Assembly (NCBI GenBank): GCA_947652605.1
Contig: OX393576.1
Location: forward strand, 50,320,966-50,384,965
DNA length: 64,000 nucleotides
Direction of reading: 5' to 3'
From: Elmis aenea
Taxonomy: Eukaryota; Arthropoda; Insecta; Coleoptera; Elmidae
The translations under genes and the position numbers were made by a program. This document shows, piece by piece, positions 45,078 to 56,502 of this stretch (position 1 is its first letter; each line of letters opens with the position of its first letter). The notes under the pieces are model-generated. The model was not told the DNA's origin, did not search any database, and was given only the letters and a program-made list of their open reading frames with translations.

Positions 45078-46825
45078 TAGGGTGGATCGCTCTTATATGG
45101 GAAATTTTTTTTTTTCGAATTTCGATTTCGGGGGGTGCGCGATAGATGCCCTGGTATCTTTTGATTAATCATGCAAAATATTTAAAAAAAATAATAATTG
45201 GAAGTACTGCCCCAAAGTCGTCAAAGTTTTCGAGAATTTAAAAAAAGTTACTTTAAATTAAAATGTCTTTGTTCTATTTTTAACAACGAATTTCACGACT
45301 TTTTGGAACATTATCACAGTTTACGCTTTTAATTATTAAAATAACAATGTAACACACCGTTTTTCTTACTTTCCCGAGTAATTTTATTGTCACGTGCGCG
45401 TGGTGTGCGCGGGTAGTGCAGCGGATATGTTATTTAGCATCCCTTCGCTTTATAGTTTCAATTTTTTTTCAGGAAGAGATCACGTTTCGTTCTGATTTCG
45501 AATATTTGAGATTTGATAGTGTGATTATTTTGTAATAAAAGTACAAACGTTTATGTAGCAGTGATACAAACTGTCCTATATTTGGTGTTGGCAAAGAATT
45601 CCCGAATAGTTTGTTACCGACGCATGAAGGCATGAAGGCATGATATAATAATTTATTTATGTCTCCAAACCTTAGCAAACGATTCCAGGATTTGGTAAGA
45701 GACACTATTAAAATAGTTACTACTGACATAGAACAAATCTGGAGAAGAGCGTCTTTACCTACAGTAGAGCATCGAACAATCTTAGCGAGAATAAAAACAT
45801 ATCATGACAAATACCGTGCAATCCTAAAGCCCTATCAATGTAGAAAGAATAGTGACAACTGCAGAAACAAATTGGAGAAGTTCAAAATGGACGCCAGGAC
45901 TCTGTTTGACATTGCCACGCAAATGTAGTTCGTTCGAGACTAGTTCTTGTGACAAATCGCGAAAGATACCTACTCATTAAAGAAAGAGAATTCTTGTTAG
46001 ACCAGCGAGGTCAAAGAAATATGATGATGTGTTCCTTAGATAGAAAGACTACAAGGAAAAACGAAACCAATATTTCCAAAAAAATTGCAACGAAACTTTT
46101 ATGAAGAAGCTTCCCAAACATCAAAGTCCCAAAGATCCACGTCTCAAACTAAGGGTTCAAATTCTAAGCCCTTAAAAGCAAATGCTGATATGCAGGAAAA
46201 GCAATGAGGACTATCACAGAAAAGTTGTGTTCGAAGAGCACATTAGTTTATTGAAAAAACCTGGCTCACAATACATTGACCATATTTCTATGAAATCTAG
46301 TGACGCAAAAACAATTGCCAATTGACTGTTCGCATCAATTCCGAAGCCATCGCAAATCTGGACAAAGTCGAAATTGATATATTACCTAACTTTTGTTTTA
46401 TGCCTTGTCACACACAAACCACTGAAAGATGTGTCAAATTGATGACGGATCAGAAATAAATTAGAATCTTGTCGTATCATACCAAGAAAGACTACAAAAC
46501 CAAGTTATTAGCTTAATTTTGGAGTGATCTTAATTTTTTTTAAAAGTGTTTTTGTGTGATTTTACATTCTGTTCTATTTTCTTATTCTTTTAATTGTCCA
46601 AAAAAGTTATAAAAATTTTGTAGCCTAACCTTGAATACTTTTATTGGGCATAAACTATAACCTACATTCAGCAAATTTTTTTCAAAATTCAGCAGGCTTG
46701 GGGCAGTACTTGCACTAATAATATCAAAATATTGTCTTTATGACTTCTGATTGTATTCCCCTAGAGCATCTTTTCCGCACCCCACCAGAAAAAAAAAAAA
46801 ATAAAATAAAATTCGATCCACCCTA
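45078..46825 (+). mobile_element. DNA transposon with 8-bp duplication (hAT-like), degenerate
   Basis: TAGGGTGGATCG at the left and CGATCCACCCTA at the right are perfect 12-bp TIRs; similarity continues imperfectly inward. The exact 8-bp ATATTCAT flanks both sides (45070-45077 and 46826-46833). The size of the duplication and TIR style point to hAT-like transposition. The interior holds a broken coding region. Confidence 0.8.
45659..46120 (+). pseudogene. Broken ORF of an uncharacterised transposon-associated protein
   Basis: An open frame of 89 codons (45659-45928) reads ...DIEQIWRRASLPTVEHRTIL, then RIKTYHDKYRAILKPY and KFKMDARTLFDIA. It then breaks and another frame continues REFLLDQRGQRNMMMCSLDR. 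I recall similar 'IW..a.iP......i......Y......k' and 'F..DQR..R.M.i...D' segments in insect proteins of unknown function linked to repetitive elements; this is memory-level recognition, not a search. No catalytic residues were identified. Later remnants extend to about 46400 in shifted frames. Transcription sense matches the element's orientation as drawn. Confidence 0.5.
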
Positions 46826-47225
46826 ATATTCATGCTGTGTGTCGAATTTGGGACGCACTGTGTAGGCCAGTATTTTTCAATGTTTTCAATTTCGCGGGCA
46901 CATTTTTTAACAACGCTTAAATTTCACGATACACTATTATAAAGGGTTAGGACCCGAACGGTCGATTATATTTATTATTTAATTTTTTTTAATTAGGCTT
47001 GAGTATATGGTCAAAAATACAAAAATTAATCATGATATTTTAATTTTTTTAGCATTTCTGGTTAAGCAGAAAATTTTTAAAATCAAAAACTATATACTTT
47101 TACATTTTCTGATGCAGAATAATAAAGTACATTTAGAAACATCACCATCAAGAGATTTATTTAAAGAAGGCTAATAAAATAACTGAAACATCACTTATCA
47201 CAAAATCAAGAAATGTATAGTTTCC

Positions 47226-47392
47226 GTCAAGTCTAATGGCGAGCAGTGGGGTTGTATTTGCGCAGTAGACGCTACAATATAGTCCACGGACCTTAAAACC
47301 ATTGGCTGGTATATCAATAAACTAAGTAAGTAGGTGTGTTCAATTCCAATTGTGCTCAGTGTGCACCCCCACCGCTCGCCATTAGACTTGAC
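47226..47392. repeat. Short inverted-repeat element (167 bp)
   Basis: GTCAAGTCTAATGGCGAGC and GCTCGCCATTAGACTTGAC are perfect inverse ends; the next bases (AGTGGGG / CCCCACC) also pair. Opposed short ORFs here are mirror products. Confidence 0.75.
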
Positions 47393-48094
47393 ACGGTCTA
47401 TAACTACTGCCAATTTGTTGCCAAATTATTTTGTTGTTTATCATTAAAAACATTAATAATGGTAGTAAAAGTTACGAAATTAAAGTATGGTAGACACATT
47501 AATAATACGAGATTGTATTGTGGATAAACATACTTTTAATTCTACTACCGTTCAAAATCTCCCTCTTTTTTCATTTTTGAATACCATAATTTAGAGCTAA
47601 ATATCTTGTTTAGCTTAAAAACGACTTAAAAAAATATGATAATAAATATCCAATGGCTTTTTCTAAATTTCCTTGATAGTCATTTTCATTTCCAAAATTT
47701 GCTAATATTATTATTGCCAAAATGAGTGAACAACGATTGGTCATTACAGATTTTAACAAATTTTTTCTCTCTGCAGATTTAATTTTGTGTGCAAAATGGA
47801 TTTAATATCCAAAATATTTTTGTTTCTTGTTTTAAGGAATAAAAAGCAATGTTTAACTTTTGTTTCTAGTAAGAGCAAAGTTTCTGTCATTAAACTATTA
47901 GTTTATTGTTTTTGCTGTTAAATAAAACGTTTCTGATTTATTATTATTTACAAATGTTTTCCATATATCTAATATTTATTTTAAAAACTTATTTGTAGAA
48001 GAAAGCGAATTTTTGTTTGATCATGGTATATTAAAATAGTTAAATAGTGTATTAAGCTGGACATACAAAACATGAAAAAGCTAATTTGCACCTA

Positions 48095-48280
48095 AAGGCC
48101 CGTCCAGACCAAGCGCCCCGAGCCGCGCCGCGCCGCGCGGAACAGCGCAAAACGTTTATGCTCGTCTGATTTGGACGTAAAATGTACACAATTTGCCGTC
48201 CAAATCAGACGAGCATAAACGTTTTGCGCTGTTCCGCGCGGCGCCGGCACAATTCGGCGCGCTTGGTCTGGACACCCCTT
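48095..48280. repeat. GC-rich hairpin MITE (186 bp)
   Basis: The left arm (GTCCAGACCAAGCGC, CGCGCGGAACAGCGCAAAAC, GTTTATGCTCGTCTGATTTG) is repeated inverted in the right arm around a loop near 48180-48200. It is strikingly GC-rich against the AT-rich background. Target duplication not determined. Confidence 0.78.
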
Positions 48281-48289
48281 AATGTAGTC

Positions 48290-48525
48290 CAGTGGTTTCC
48301 AACCTGTGGGGCGCGCCCCCCTAGGGGGCGCGAGTTTATTGCAAGGGGGGCGCGCAGCTATTACCAACATACTATTTTTGAATACAAACAAACAAAAAGA
48401 ACTTTACTTATACAGAATATTGTATATGGTATTTATGAAATTAGATTGTTACGAAAAGGGAGGGGGGCGCAAAAATTTTTTCATAAAAAAGGGGGGCGGA
48501 GGTACAAAAAGGTTGGAAACCACTG
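48290..48525. mobile_element. Non-autonomous hAT MITE (236 bp)
   Basis: CAGTGGTTTCCAACC and GGTTGGAAACCACTG are perfect 15-bp TIRs. TGTAGTC occurs immediately left and one base into the right flank, consistent with a slightly altered 8-bp duplication. The interior has GGGGGGCGC tracts near both ends. Confidence 0.78.
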
Positions 48526-48719
48526 ATTGTAGTCGCTCAAATTAATCACAGAACACTGATTGTTTCACTTAAAAAATTGCATTTCGTTGTGTATCTCGGA
48601 CATGCGTAAGTGTATGTACAATTATTTATTTATAATTTTATTTTTCGCGGCACACCTGAAGTATGCTCACGGCACACTAGCGTGCCATGGCACATAGCTG
48701 GAAAAACACAGGTGTAGGC

Positions 48720-51700
48720 ATATATTTTCAACTACATTTGATATTAAACTATAATGTCAAAACGTTAGCAAATTTATCAAACAACATTACGATATATAAT
48801 CAAAAATAAAAGGCTGATGCACCTAAGGTAAATACCAAATAATAAATAAACTGGTTTTTAATGTCAGCTTGAAATTATAATATACCAAGACGCAAGAATT
48901 TCAAGGATAATAAGTTTGGTTAGATCTGTAGTAATTAACCCAGATGAATGCGAGATGAGCAATTTTGTAAGAATAATATTAGTGGCCTCAAATTTGATTT
49001 GCCAAACTTTAAATCTTGTAATACAAAATAATAATATTATACAGTTATTGATGTGTTAGCAAAAGCAGCACTCTATTGCAACAATATCCAATAAACAGTA
49101 TTATCACCTCACCAGTGGTTTACCCAGGGAGGGGAAGAAGGGGTCCTGGCACCCCCCAATAACCAAACAAAGTGGCACTCGGGCTGGCTAAGCGTTACTT
49201 CGTATGTCCAAATCAGACCAGCATCAAATTTGCAAAAAAAAAATCGTTCGACTCGACCCCTTCTACAAGATTAAATCCTGCATGCGCAACTTGCTGTCAG
49301 ATTATAGATAGGTAAATAGGTATCTAAACGGTGAATTTGTGTTTTAAACCTTTGTCCACGATTAATACAGAAAAAACTATCGATTTCAATAAAGGAACTA
49401 TAAGTTTTAATGAAACATAACATTGAATATTTATACGTACAAAACAAATGCAATTTAGCAATTGTTTCTATGAAATATGTAAGCTCGGAAGAGAACATTT
49501 ACATCATTTTCGTTATAAATTGCGATGTTTAGAAATAGTGAAATTAATATAAAGGCCAACGAAAACATAATAGTTAACAAAGAATACAGTTAGATACTTA
49601 TCTGGTTTCTAATAGCCTTTTTAATGATTTAAGTTCAGTTTTTTATGATTTAAGTTTAGTTTTTAATGATTTAAGTTTAGCTGTGTGAAAAGTTTATAGC
49701 TTTTAAATTATTTGATAACATTATGCAATACATTTAACGGTCTTTATGTACATGTTTGTCAAAAAGAAACATATGCTTTTATCGTTAGGAGTTTAATTAT
49801 GTCACTGCATTCGTAAATAAAATTCATTCCAAAAATCTTATTTAGTTTGTGTACAACTTCATGTATAAATTAAAATTAAATAAATGGATCTAAATCCAAA
49901 ACTTCATTAAAACATAGAATATTACCGAAAAATGTAATCACATAATAACTATTGTCAAAATCTAACAAACTTAATTTTTTTAGATTTCCTAGATTTGTTT
50001 TTAGTGGCGATATTAAATCAATATTTTTTATAGGTTGCGATTATAGTTAAATTATTGTTTCAAGCATAATATAATAAAAATCAGAATTTCAATACAAAAA
50101 AAATAAGAAGAGTAATTATGCTATTAGATAAAAGAAAGGTCTCATAAATCCTGCGTAAGGCATGAAGAGTAAGAGTTTTCAATTATGGCTGATGTTAAAG
50201 AAAACACAACAAAAAACAATTTTGATTGGGTTTTCGTTAATTACCCAAATGAATTTCTGTGGTGTTAATCAAGAAAGAGAAAAGGTGATGATAAAAATTA
50301 TTCTACAACAAAATTGGTTTCATATATTTGAAGTTATTATAGCGTCCTGTCATTGAACTAATATTTTTTTAGGTTTTTGGGAAGAATTGTTAGCGACATA
50401 CCTATACGAATTTAAAACAAATTGTTTTGTAAGATTCAACAAATAAAGTTATAGACTTAAATATATTTTGTAATGTAAGCCGATTTAGTTCCCAACAGAT
50501 TAAAATTTGACTTGCAAACAGGTTAGGCAAAACTTTTGAGGTGATAAAATTTTCTTAATTTACGTGATTTTTTATTTGCTTTCCTATAAAGAAACGTTTA
50601 TTTCTATACTGACGGGGTCATTTTAGACTGTGTTGTTCAGTTTAAAATTACGCAACTTTTCCCCACTTAAGCGACTCTAACGCTCTTGACATAAACGAGA
50701 TTCCATTATGACATGTCAAGAATTTTGAACATTCTGTGTGCTAAAAATTTTGAAACTTTTGTGACTTTTATGGACGCCTCTATGTAAAAAATAGTAACAT
50801 TTATTGAAATTTATAATTAGAATGTAAACATTATTGTTTAAAAATTGACATCAACAAAATTTGTTGCATAAAAATGATGTTTAACAAAAAATATGCCAAG
50901 CAGTCCATATTATTTGTTAACGTTGTTTTACAGAAATTTATTTTTTATTTGTTAGTAAAGTTTACGAATGTAAAATAAAAAATTTCTATATTTGCACGCC
51001 CAGGTCTTAACAATACGTCATCAGTTAAATTCATATATGTGTATTGTGTACGGTTAAATTAGAGTTTCCTTTGTTAGCTAGTACTGTGATAACGGGATTA
51101 ATTTTCTACACTATGCAAATATGACTAAGGATGAAGTTAGCTGAATCGTTTGAAATAAGAAGGGTTTAACTTTAACATAATCTTGAATGTTTCGTTCGCG
51201 GTTCTTACCAAGGTGGAAAGATTAATATAAAAATGAAATATGTGAACCGACTTTGAACACGATAGCGCGTGATATATTTCTATTATAACATTATTAAAAA
51301 CTAATTAAATTGAACGTTATTCCGTACTTATTTCGACTTAAATTTTTTTATATTTTAATAAATTTTTACAGGTAAATCTTTAAAAAAATAGTTTCATTAA
51401 GTAAATGTTTTTAATACGCACTGTGTTATACAACATTAAATGTGCTTACAGATTCGTTTATACAAACGAGCTTTGTCATCACTGTCAGTTAATTAATAGT
51501 ATAACATTAAAAGAAAGGGCATAGTGGCGCCATATTATTAGGTTTTTCCGATACTAACAACTTTAATTCGACAAACTTGTATTCATATTACATTGTTACA
51601 CTTAATTTTGCAGAACGTTGACATTCCAACTTGTTTACATCATAACGTAGCTAGTAAAATAATGTATAAAGTAATTACAAGAGCTCTAAAAATGTCAAAT

Positions 51701-53190
51701 GCTACGTGCAATTATCGAATGGCGCCCTTCATATGGTCTGGAGGTGAAAGGTATCAGATATTGAGTATCAATTTTACGACAAAAATTAAAAGTAATTACT
51801 TTTTTACATAAAACCATTTCGATATGCTCACAATTTCTTAACTTAAAAACACAAGACTGTTATATAAATTTTCTTTAACATATTTGACAAGGACGTTTTT
51901 TGCACAGTATAATTTATAGGCATTAGAATTGCTCTAACAGGAACGTTGACGCATCATTAAAAAATTTACCGTGAGTGAATTTGATTTTAAAATTATGTTA
52001 ATTACAGCAGACTGTTGTAATGGCTTTGATTCGCTAAATGCTTGAAGAGAAATGAGGAAGTTTGACCTGAACCTCTGCGAGCTGCGTTATTTAGACGCAA
52101 ACTGCACAATGCAACTCATGAAGTAAAAGTTTATACATAATAGTAATATAAAACGAATGCTTGCATCGTCTAAAATACAGATTCAACGTAAAAATAAGCA
52201 ATAAAAAATATTTGGGACTACTTTTTGTTAATTTAATTTAATTAAAAAAGTCTTTTTCGAACCGATTTTATTACAAGAAAAAACGTACTTTTCCAAACAT
52301 AAATAGAGAAAGTTGGGTGGCACCAGAAAAAAAGCTGGTTGGCATTACAACAAAATACAAAGAAAAAACAAGTGCAGCGAAAGATCAAAAACAATCAATA
52401 AGACATCCTTTGTTGGGACCATTTTCCGTTGAATCTTAATTTATAACATTCAATTATATTAAATGGACCGTATAGGTATTATAAAAATGGTGGTAAATTT
52501 TTGGAAAAAAAATGAGCAAAAATGATTTACATATTATTCAGTGAGAACTTTTGATTTGTAGACAATTTACAACTTATATTTTAAATTAATTTCTCCATTT
52601 GTTTTTCTTCTGTTGTTACTTTTTTTGACTGAATACGTAATTCTAAAGTTGGTTTGCTCGTTCTGAATATTCTGATTTTTTCTTTGTCTCTTTTTCCTTT
52701 TGTCACTTCACTACTACCATTCGCTTTAAAGTCCTATACCTAACGGTAGAAGGACTCATGACTAAATAATAATAATTCAAAAAATATATTTTAAATTAAT
52801 CACATACTTTGATGAATTGAAAATTCGTTTATAAATGACATTGCGTAATTATTTACAATAAAAATGGCTTTAGTCCATTTCCCGTAGTGAATAAACTAAA
52901 AAGTATAATTATTTTACAGTTAAATTTGCCATGTAATTGATGTAATACAAAAATCTACGAGTTTATAAAATAACTTACCAGGTAAGCATAGTATGATTTG
53001 CAAAATAAAGTATATATTGAGGCTAAGCAACAGTATTTTGTTTTTATTTTCTTCTTCAATATATAAACAACCACCCTAAAAAAAGCATAAAAAATTAAAC
53101 TGAAATTTAAATCATTAAGATTTATTGATATTTACATTTATGACTCCAAAAATTGGTTAAGTGATAAAAAAAAAATTATTTGCCTAATAA
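48720..53190. other. 4.5 kb of intergenic sequence with almost no recognisable features
   Basis: Isolated hints only: a hAT-like left end CAGTGGTTTACCCAGGGAGG at 49114, a triplicated AATGATTTAAGTT near 49622-49680, and a block at 50655-50705 resembling 17950-18010. ORFs at 50162, 51593 and 49271 have no recognisable domain. Confidence 0.4.
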
Positions 53191-53192
53191 AT

Positions 53193-53750
53193 CTGTGGTC
53201 AGCGGGAAAAAGCACTTAAGTCAAAAAGTGCAATTTTTCAGGAGCAACGTTTTTTTATTTTACTGATTATCATGTGAGTTTTAATTTTACTTGTATTGTA
53301 TATTTTACTTAAAATTAAGTATTAAATTATCACAATATGTCAACATGATGAAATTTTTTAATAAACAGTAAATACTTGACTTAAACTGGCATGAAATAAG
53401 AATAACTTAAGTAGTTTTTCACAAATGTAAACAAATGGATATATTCAGTTTAACTCGTTTATACTTAAAAAATATATTTTTTATGAAGAATTTTAAAAAA
53501 AATTAATGGGGTAAACATAAATACTCATTTTTAAATATAACTTTTATTATCTTTTGATTACACAAAAATTCATTGCAATGGAAAAATATTATTAATAAAA
53601 ATACGTGAAATGGAACTAACTTTATAAACAGGAAACACAAGTGCCGAAATTGCAAATAACCAGTATAAGACCATAACAATATGAGTGGCATAAGGTTAAT
53701 AATAAAACATTGCACTTTTTGACTTAAGTGCTTTTTCCCGCCGACCACAG
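53193..53750. repeat. Inverted-repeat element with ~45-bp ends
   Basis: The left end contains CTGTGGTCAGCGGGAAAAAG and CACTTAAGTCAAAAAGTGCA; the right end is its inverse with one change in the first 11 bases. The 465-bp interior is AT-rich and not palindromic. It ends 13 bp before the next foldback. Confidence 0.75.
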
Positions 53751-53763
53751 AAATTTACATATA

Positions 53764-55293
53764 CAGGGTGCCCATTTTTCTAACCTGTTGTATGGGTAAC
53801 TCCGTTAATATTAGAGATACAGAAACGTTTAAATTAGAAAATTTGTGCAGAATTTAAAGGGAAATCTGATGCCATTTTCAAATTTGACCTACGTCATCAA
53901 CTTTTTGAAATATTTTGAAAAAACTGAAAAAGGTCGATTTTTTCAAACTTGAATAATTCCGTAACCATATGAGTTAGAACGAAAATAAAAATTGGCTTTT
54001 ATAAATGTTTTTACGTAGATTTTAAATATGTTAACGAAATTTTTATAGCACTCTCTATTTCCGAGTTATAGCACAAACTTGCATTTTTTTAAATGGAAGT
54101 CATAGTTGGCTATGGTCTTATTAAAAAGGTTATTTTTTTCCCGTTTCAATGATATAAGGGTTGTTATGCTTTACTTTTGTAGTTTTTCTTTAAATAAACA
54201 AAAATCATTTGACATGTCCACTGCCTACTAATAGATGAGAGTTATCCTGTGTTGATGTTCCTTTTTTTTTGATGTGACATTTAAGAGTTGTCTCTTATCG
54301 TTAGTGTAGCAATTCAGTTGACACCTCATTCAAGGAACAACTCCCGGGTAGATGATGTTGGTTTATAATTTACGTATTCCAGGACTCTCTCTTCATCTTC
54401 TTGCTTAAATTTAATTTTCAAACCTTTGGATTTTGTAAATGACCTGTATTTTTTTAAATTGGTTTCTAATAACGAAAATAATTTCTTTCTTGGTTGCTTT
54501 TTTTCCATAAATCTTTGCAAATACATTTCACTTGAATTTCTACTATTTCTATTAGGCTACAAGCCTAGTAATAAATAAGCATGTCGTTTCTTTCTTCATT
54601 ATAAAACATTGTTTTTGAAATTTATAGTAAACTCAAACAAAAATTTTAATCAAAACGAGAGAGAGATTAATACGTATAACAAACAATAAATTGTATTTGA
54701 CAAAGTCTGAGGTTTTGTTTTTAAAATTTGTAACTGACTAATAATTGCTACACTAACGATAAGAGACAACTCTTAAATGTCACATCGGAAAAAAAAAAAC
54801 ATCAACACAGGATAACTCCCAACCATTAGTAGGCAGTGGACATGTAAAATAATTTTTGTTTATTTAAAGAAAAACTACAAAAGTAAAGCATAACAACCCT
54901 TATATCATTGAAACGAGAAAAAAATAACCTTTTTAATAATATCATAGCCAACTATGACTTCCATTTTAAAAAATGCAAGTTTGTGCTATAACTCGGAAAT
55001 AGAGAGTGCTATGACAATTTCGTTAACATATTTAAAATCTACGTATAAACATCTACAAAAGCCAATTTTTATTTTTGTTCTAACTCATATGGTTAAGGAA
55101 TTATTCAAGTTTTAAAAAATCGACCTTTTTCAGTTTTTTCAAAATATTTCAAAAAGTTGATGACGTAGGTCAAATTTGAAAATGGCATCAGATTTCCTTT
55201 TAAATTCTGCACAAATTTGCTAAATTAAACGTTTCTGTATCTCTAATATTAACGGAGTTATCCATACAACAGGTTAGAAAAATGGACACCCTG
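53764..55293. repeat. Foldback element, 1.53 kb, with transposase relict in loop
   Basis: CAGGGTGCCCATTTTTCTAA and TTAGAAAAATGGACACCCTG ends with TA flanks. Arms of ~545 bp are nearly perfect inverse copies (for example GTAGCAATT near 54305 against AATTGCTAC near 54746). The unpaired ~430-bp loop (about 54312-54746) is unique and contains minus-strand coding traces. Confidence 0.88.
54330..54620 (-). pseudogene. DD41D-like transposase N-terminal relict in foldback loop
   Basis: Minus-strand reading from about 54620: NEERNDMLIYY, a stop, AC, then (shifted) NRNSRNSSEMYLQRFMEKKQ, then LLETNLKKYRSFTKSKGLK and DEERVLEYVNYKPTSSTREL followed by stops. The order matches the N-terminus of rosa-like mariner transposases: 'm.....Y(G)...N...a...Y...fp.r..P....f...e.nl...GsF.k', then 'E..VL..v..nP..STR.l' of the second helix-turn-helix. 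The catalytic domain is missing. It fits the mariner-type ends and TA flanks of the host foldback. Confidence 0.6.
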
Positions 55294-55701
55294 TATATAC
55301 TTAAATTCAAAAAAACGTGGAAAAGCTTATTTCTTATATTCTTATATTTTCGACAAAACATCAAAGTAATTTTTAATTAGTAAAATTTCATTCAACTATA
55401 CAGTGTCCCTTTTATATGGAACAGCATGGGGATCTCGTAAAAGATAAGAGATACCTACAGAGTTAGTTAAACGAATCAAAATGATCCATGATTAAGAGCA
55501 ACTATCTATAAAAAAAATCTTGAAAAAATTAAGTTTTTGTGTTATTCGTAATAAACAAAACAAAAATACCTTTCCGAGTTTTGCTTATAACTTGCTTATT
55601 TGAAATCATACTCTAAATATTCTTCGACATAATCACATTTTTTCGTAGATTTAAAATTTGTTGAAAAAAAATTATATTTTCATTTGTTTTTGTTAACTTA
55701 A

Positions 55702-56499
55702 GTCCGCGTTCACAATGAACGTAGTAGATAGCAGATAGTGGTTAGTGGGTAATACGTAAGAAATCCGTAACGAAAAGTTTACTTGGATACGGTTAGCAAC
55801 CGACTTGTTTGTAGCAAAGCACATAACCTCAATTTAAACGCGGAAGGTTGTTTATCAAATTGACTATTCATAAATTCATGTATTCTACGTATTGATGATT
55901 TGTGGAGGATTATAAAGGTAATAAGTAGTATTAAACATCGTTTATCATTGTAAAAACATAGATACTTCACTTTAGTTACCATAGTTACTACGTAATGGCT
56001 GTATTATACTACACAATTTCTTGTACAATTTCTTGCACAATTTGCTGTCAAATTTTTTTATACTAGATTGTACAGCTGTTGCCAAGTTACAATGTCGTAA
56101 ATTGACATACGCGAAGTGTCAGTTTACGACCTAAGACGTGTTGTAACTTGGCAACAGCTGTACAATCTAGTATAAAATTTTTTGACAGCAAATTGTACAA
56201 GAAATTGTGTAATGTAATACAGCCATTAGGTCGTAAACTGACACTTCGCGTATGTCAATTTACGACATTGTAACTTGGCAACAGCTGTACAATCTAGTAT
56301 AAAAATGTTTGACAGCAAATTGTGCAAGAAATTGTGCAAGAAATTGTGCAAGAAATTGTACAAGAAATTGTGTAGTATAATACAGCCATAAATCTTACGT
56401 CCATTGTGAATACTTGCATTCAGATTCAATGCATTTCAACTTTAGCTACTAACCACTATCTGCTATCTGCTATCTACTACGTTTATTGTGAACGCGGAC
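55702..56499. mobile_element. Harbinger-like palindromic MITE (798 bp)
   Basis: GTCCGCGTTCACAATGAACG at the left and CGTTTATTGTGAACGCGGAC at the right, with TAA on both sides (55699-55701 and 56500-56502), the 3-bp target typical of PIF/Harbinger. The TIRs extend ~50 bp with repeated GTAGATAGCAGATAG. The interior holds a second inverted-repeat unit present as two full arms and one extra partial copy. Confidence 0.7.
56319..56373. repeat. 12-bp tandem repeat, about 4.5 units
   Basis: Units of ATTGTGCAAGAA, with TAC for TGC in one, follow each other inside the Harbinger-like element. The other interior copies have only one or two units, showing local expansion. The HNFLHNFLHN frame on the minus strand is a by-product. 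Confidence 0.8.
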
Positions 56500-56502
56500 T
56501 AA

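Larger units (their letters stand above)
46868..48711. mobile_element. hAT-like element with 8-bp duplication and nested insertions
   Basis: CAGTATTTTTCA at the left; GGAAAAACACAG at the right (inverse CTGTGTTTTTCC). The exact octamer GTGTAGGC flanks both sides (46860-46867 and 48712-48719). The interior near both ends has hAT MITE wording: TTTCGCGGGCACA at the left, CGCGGCACACC and CGGCACACTAGCGTGCC at the right. Three smaller inverted-repeat elements lie inside. No transposase ORF. Confidence 0.75.

Noticed and set aside
48092..48526. Overlapping ORFs of 99, 114 and 79 codons rich in Arg and Gly
   Set aside because: They run through a GC-rich hairpin and a hAT MITE; the reading frames are by-products of the inverted repeats.
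51593..51811. 72-codon ORF preceded by a TTTTGCAG acceptor-like sequence
   Set aside because: No recognisable domain and no donor or partner exons; likely chance.
56319..56373. CRISPR-like short regular repeat
   Set aside because: Contiguous 12-bp tandem units without spacers, inside a eukaryotic MITE.
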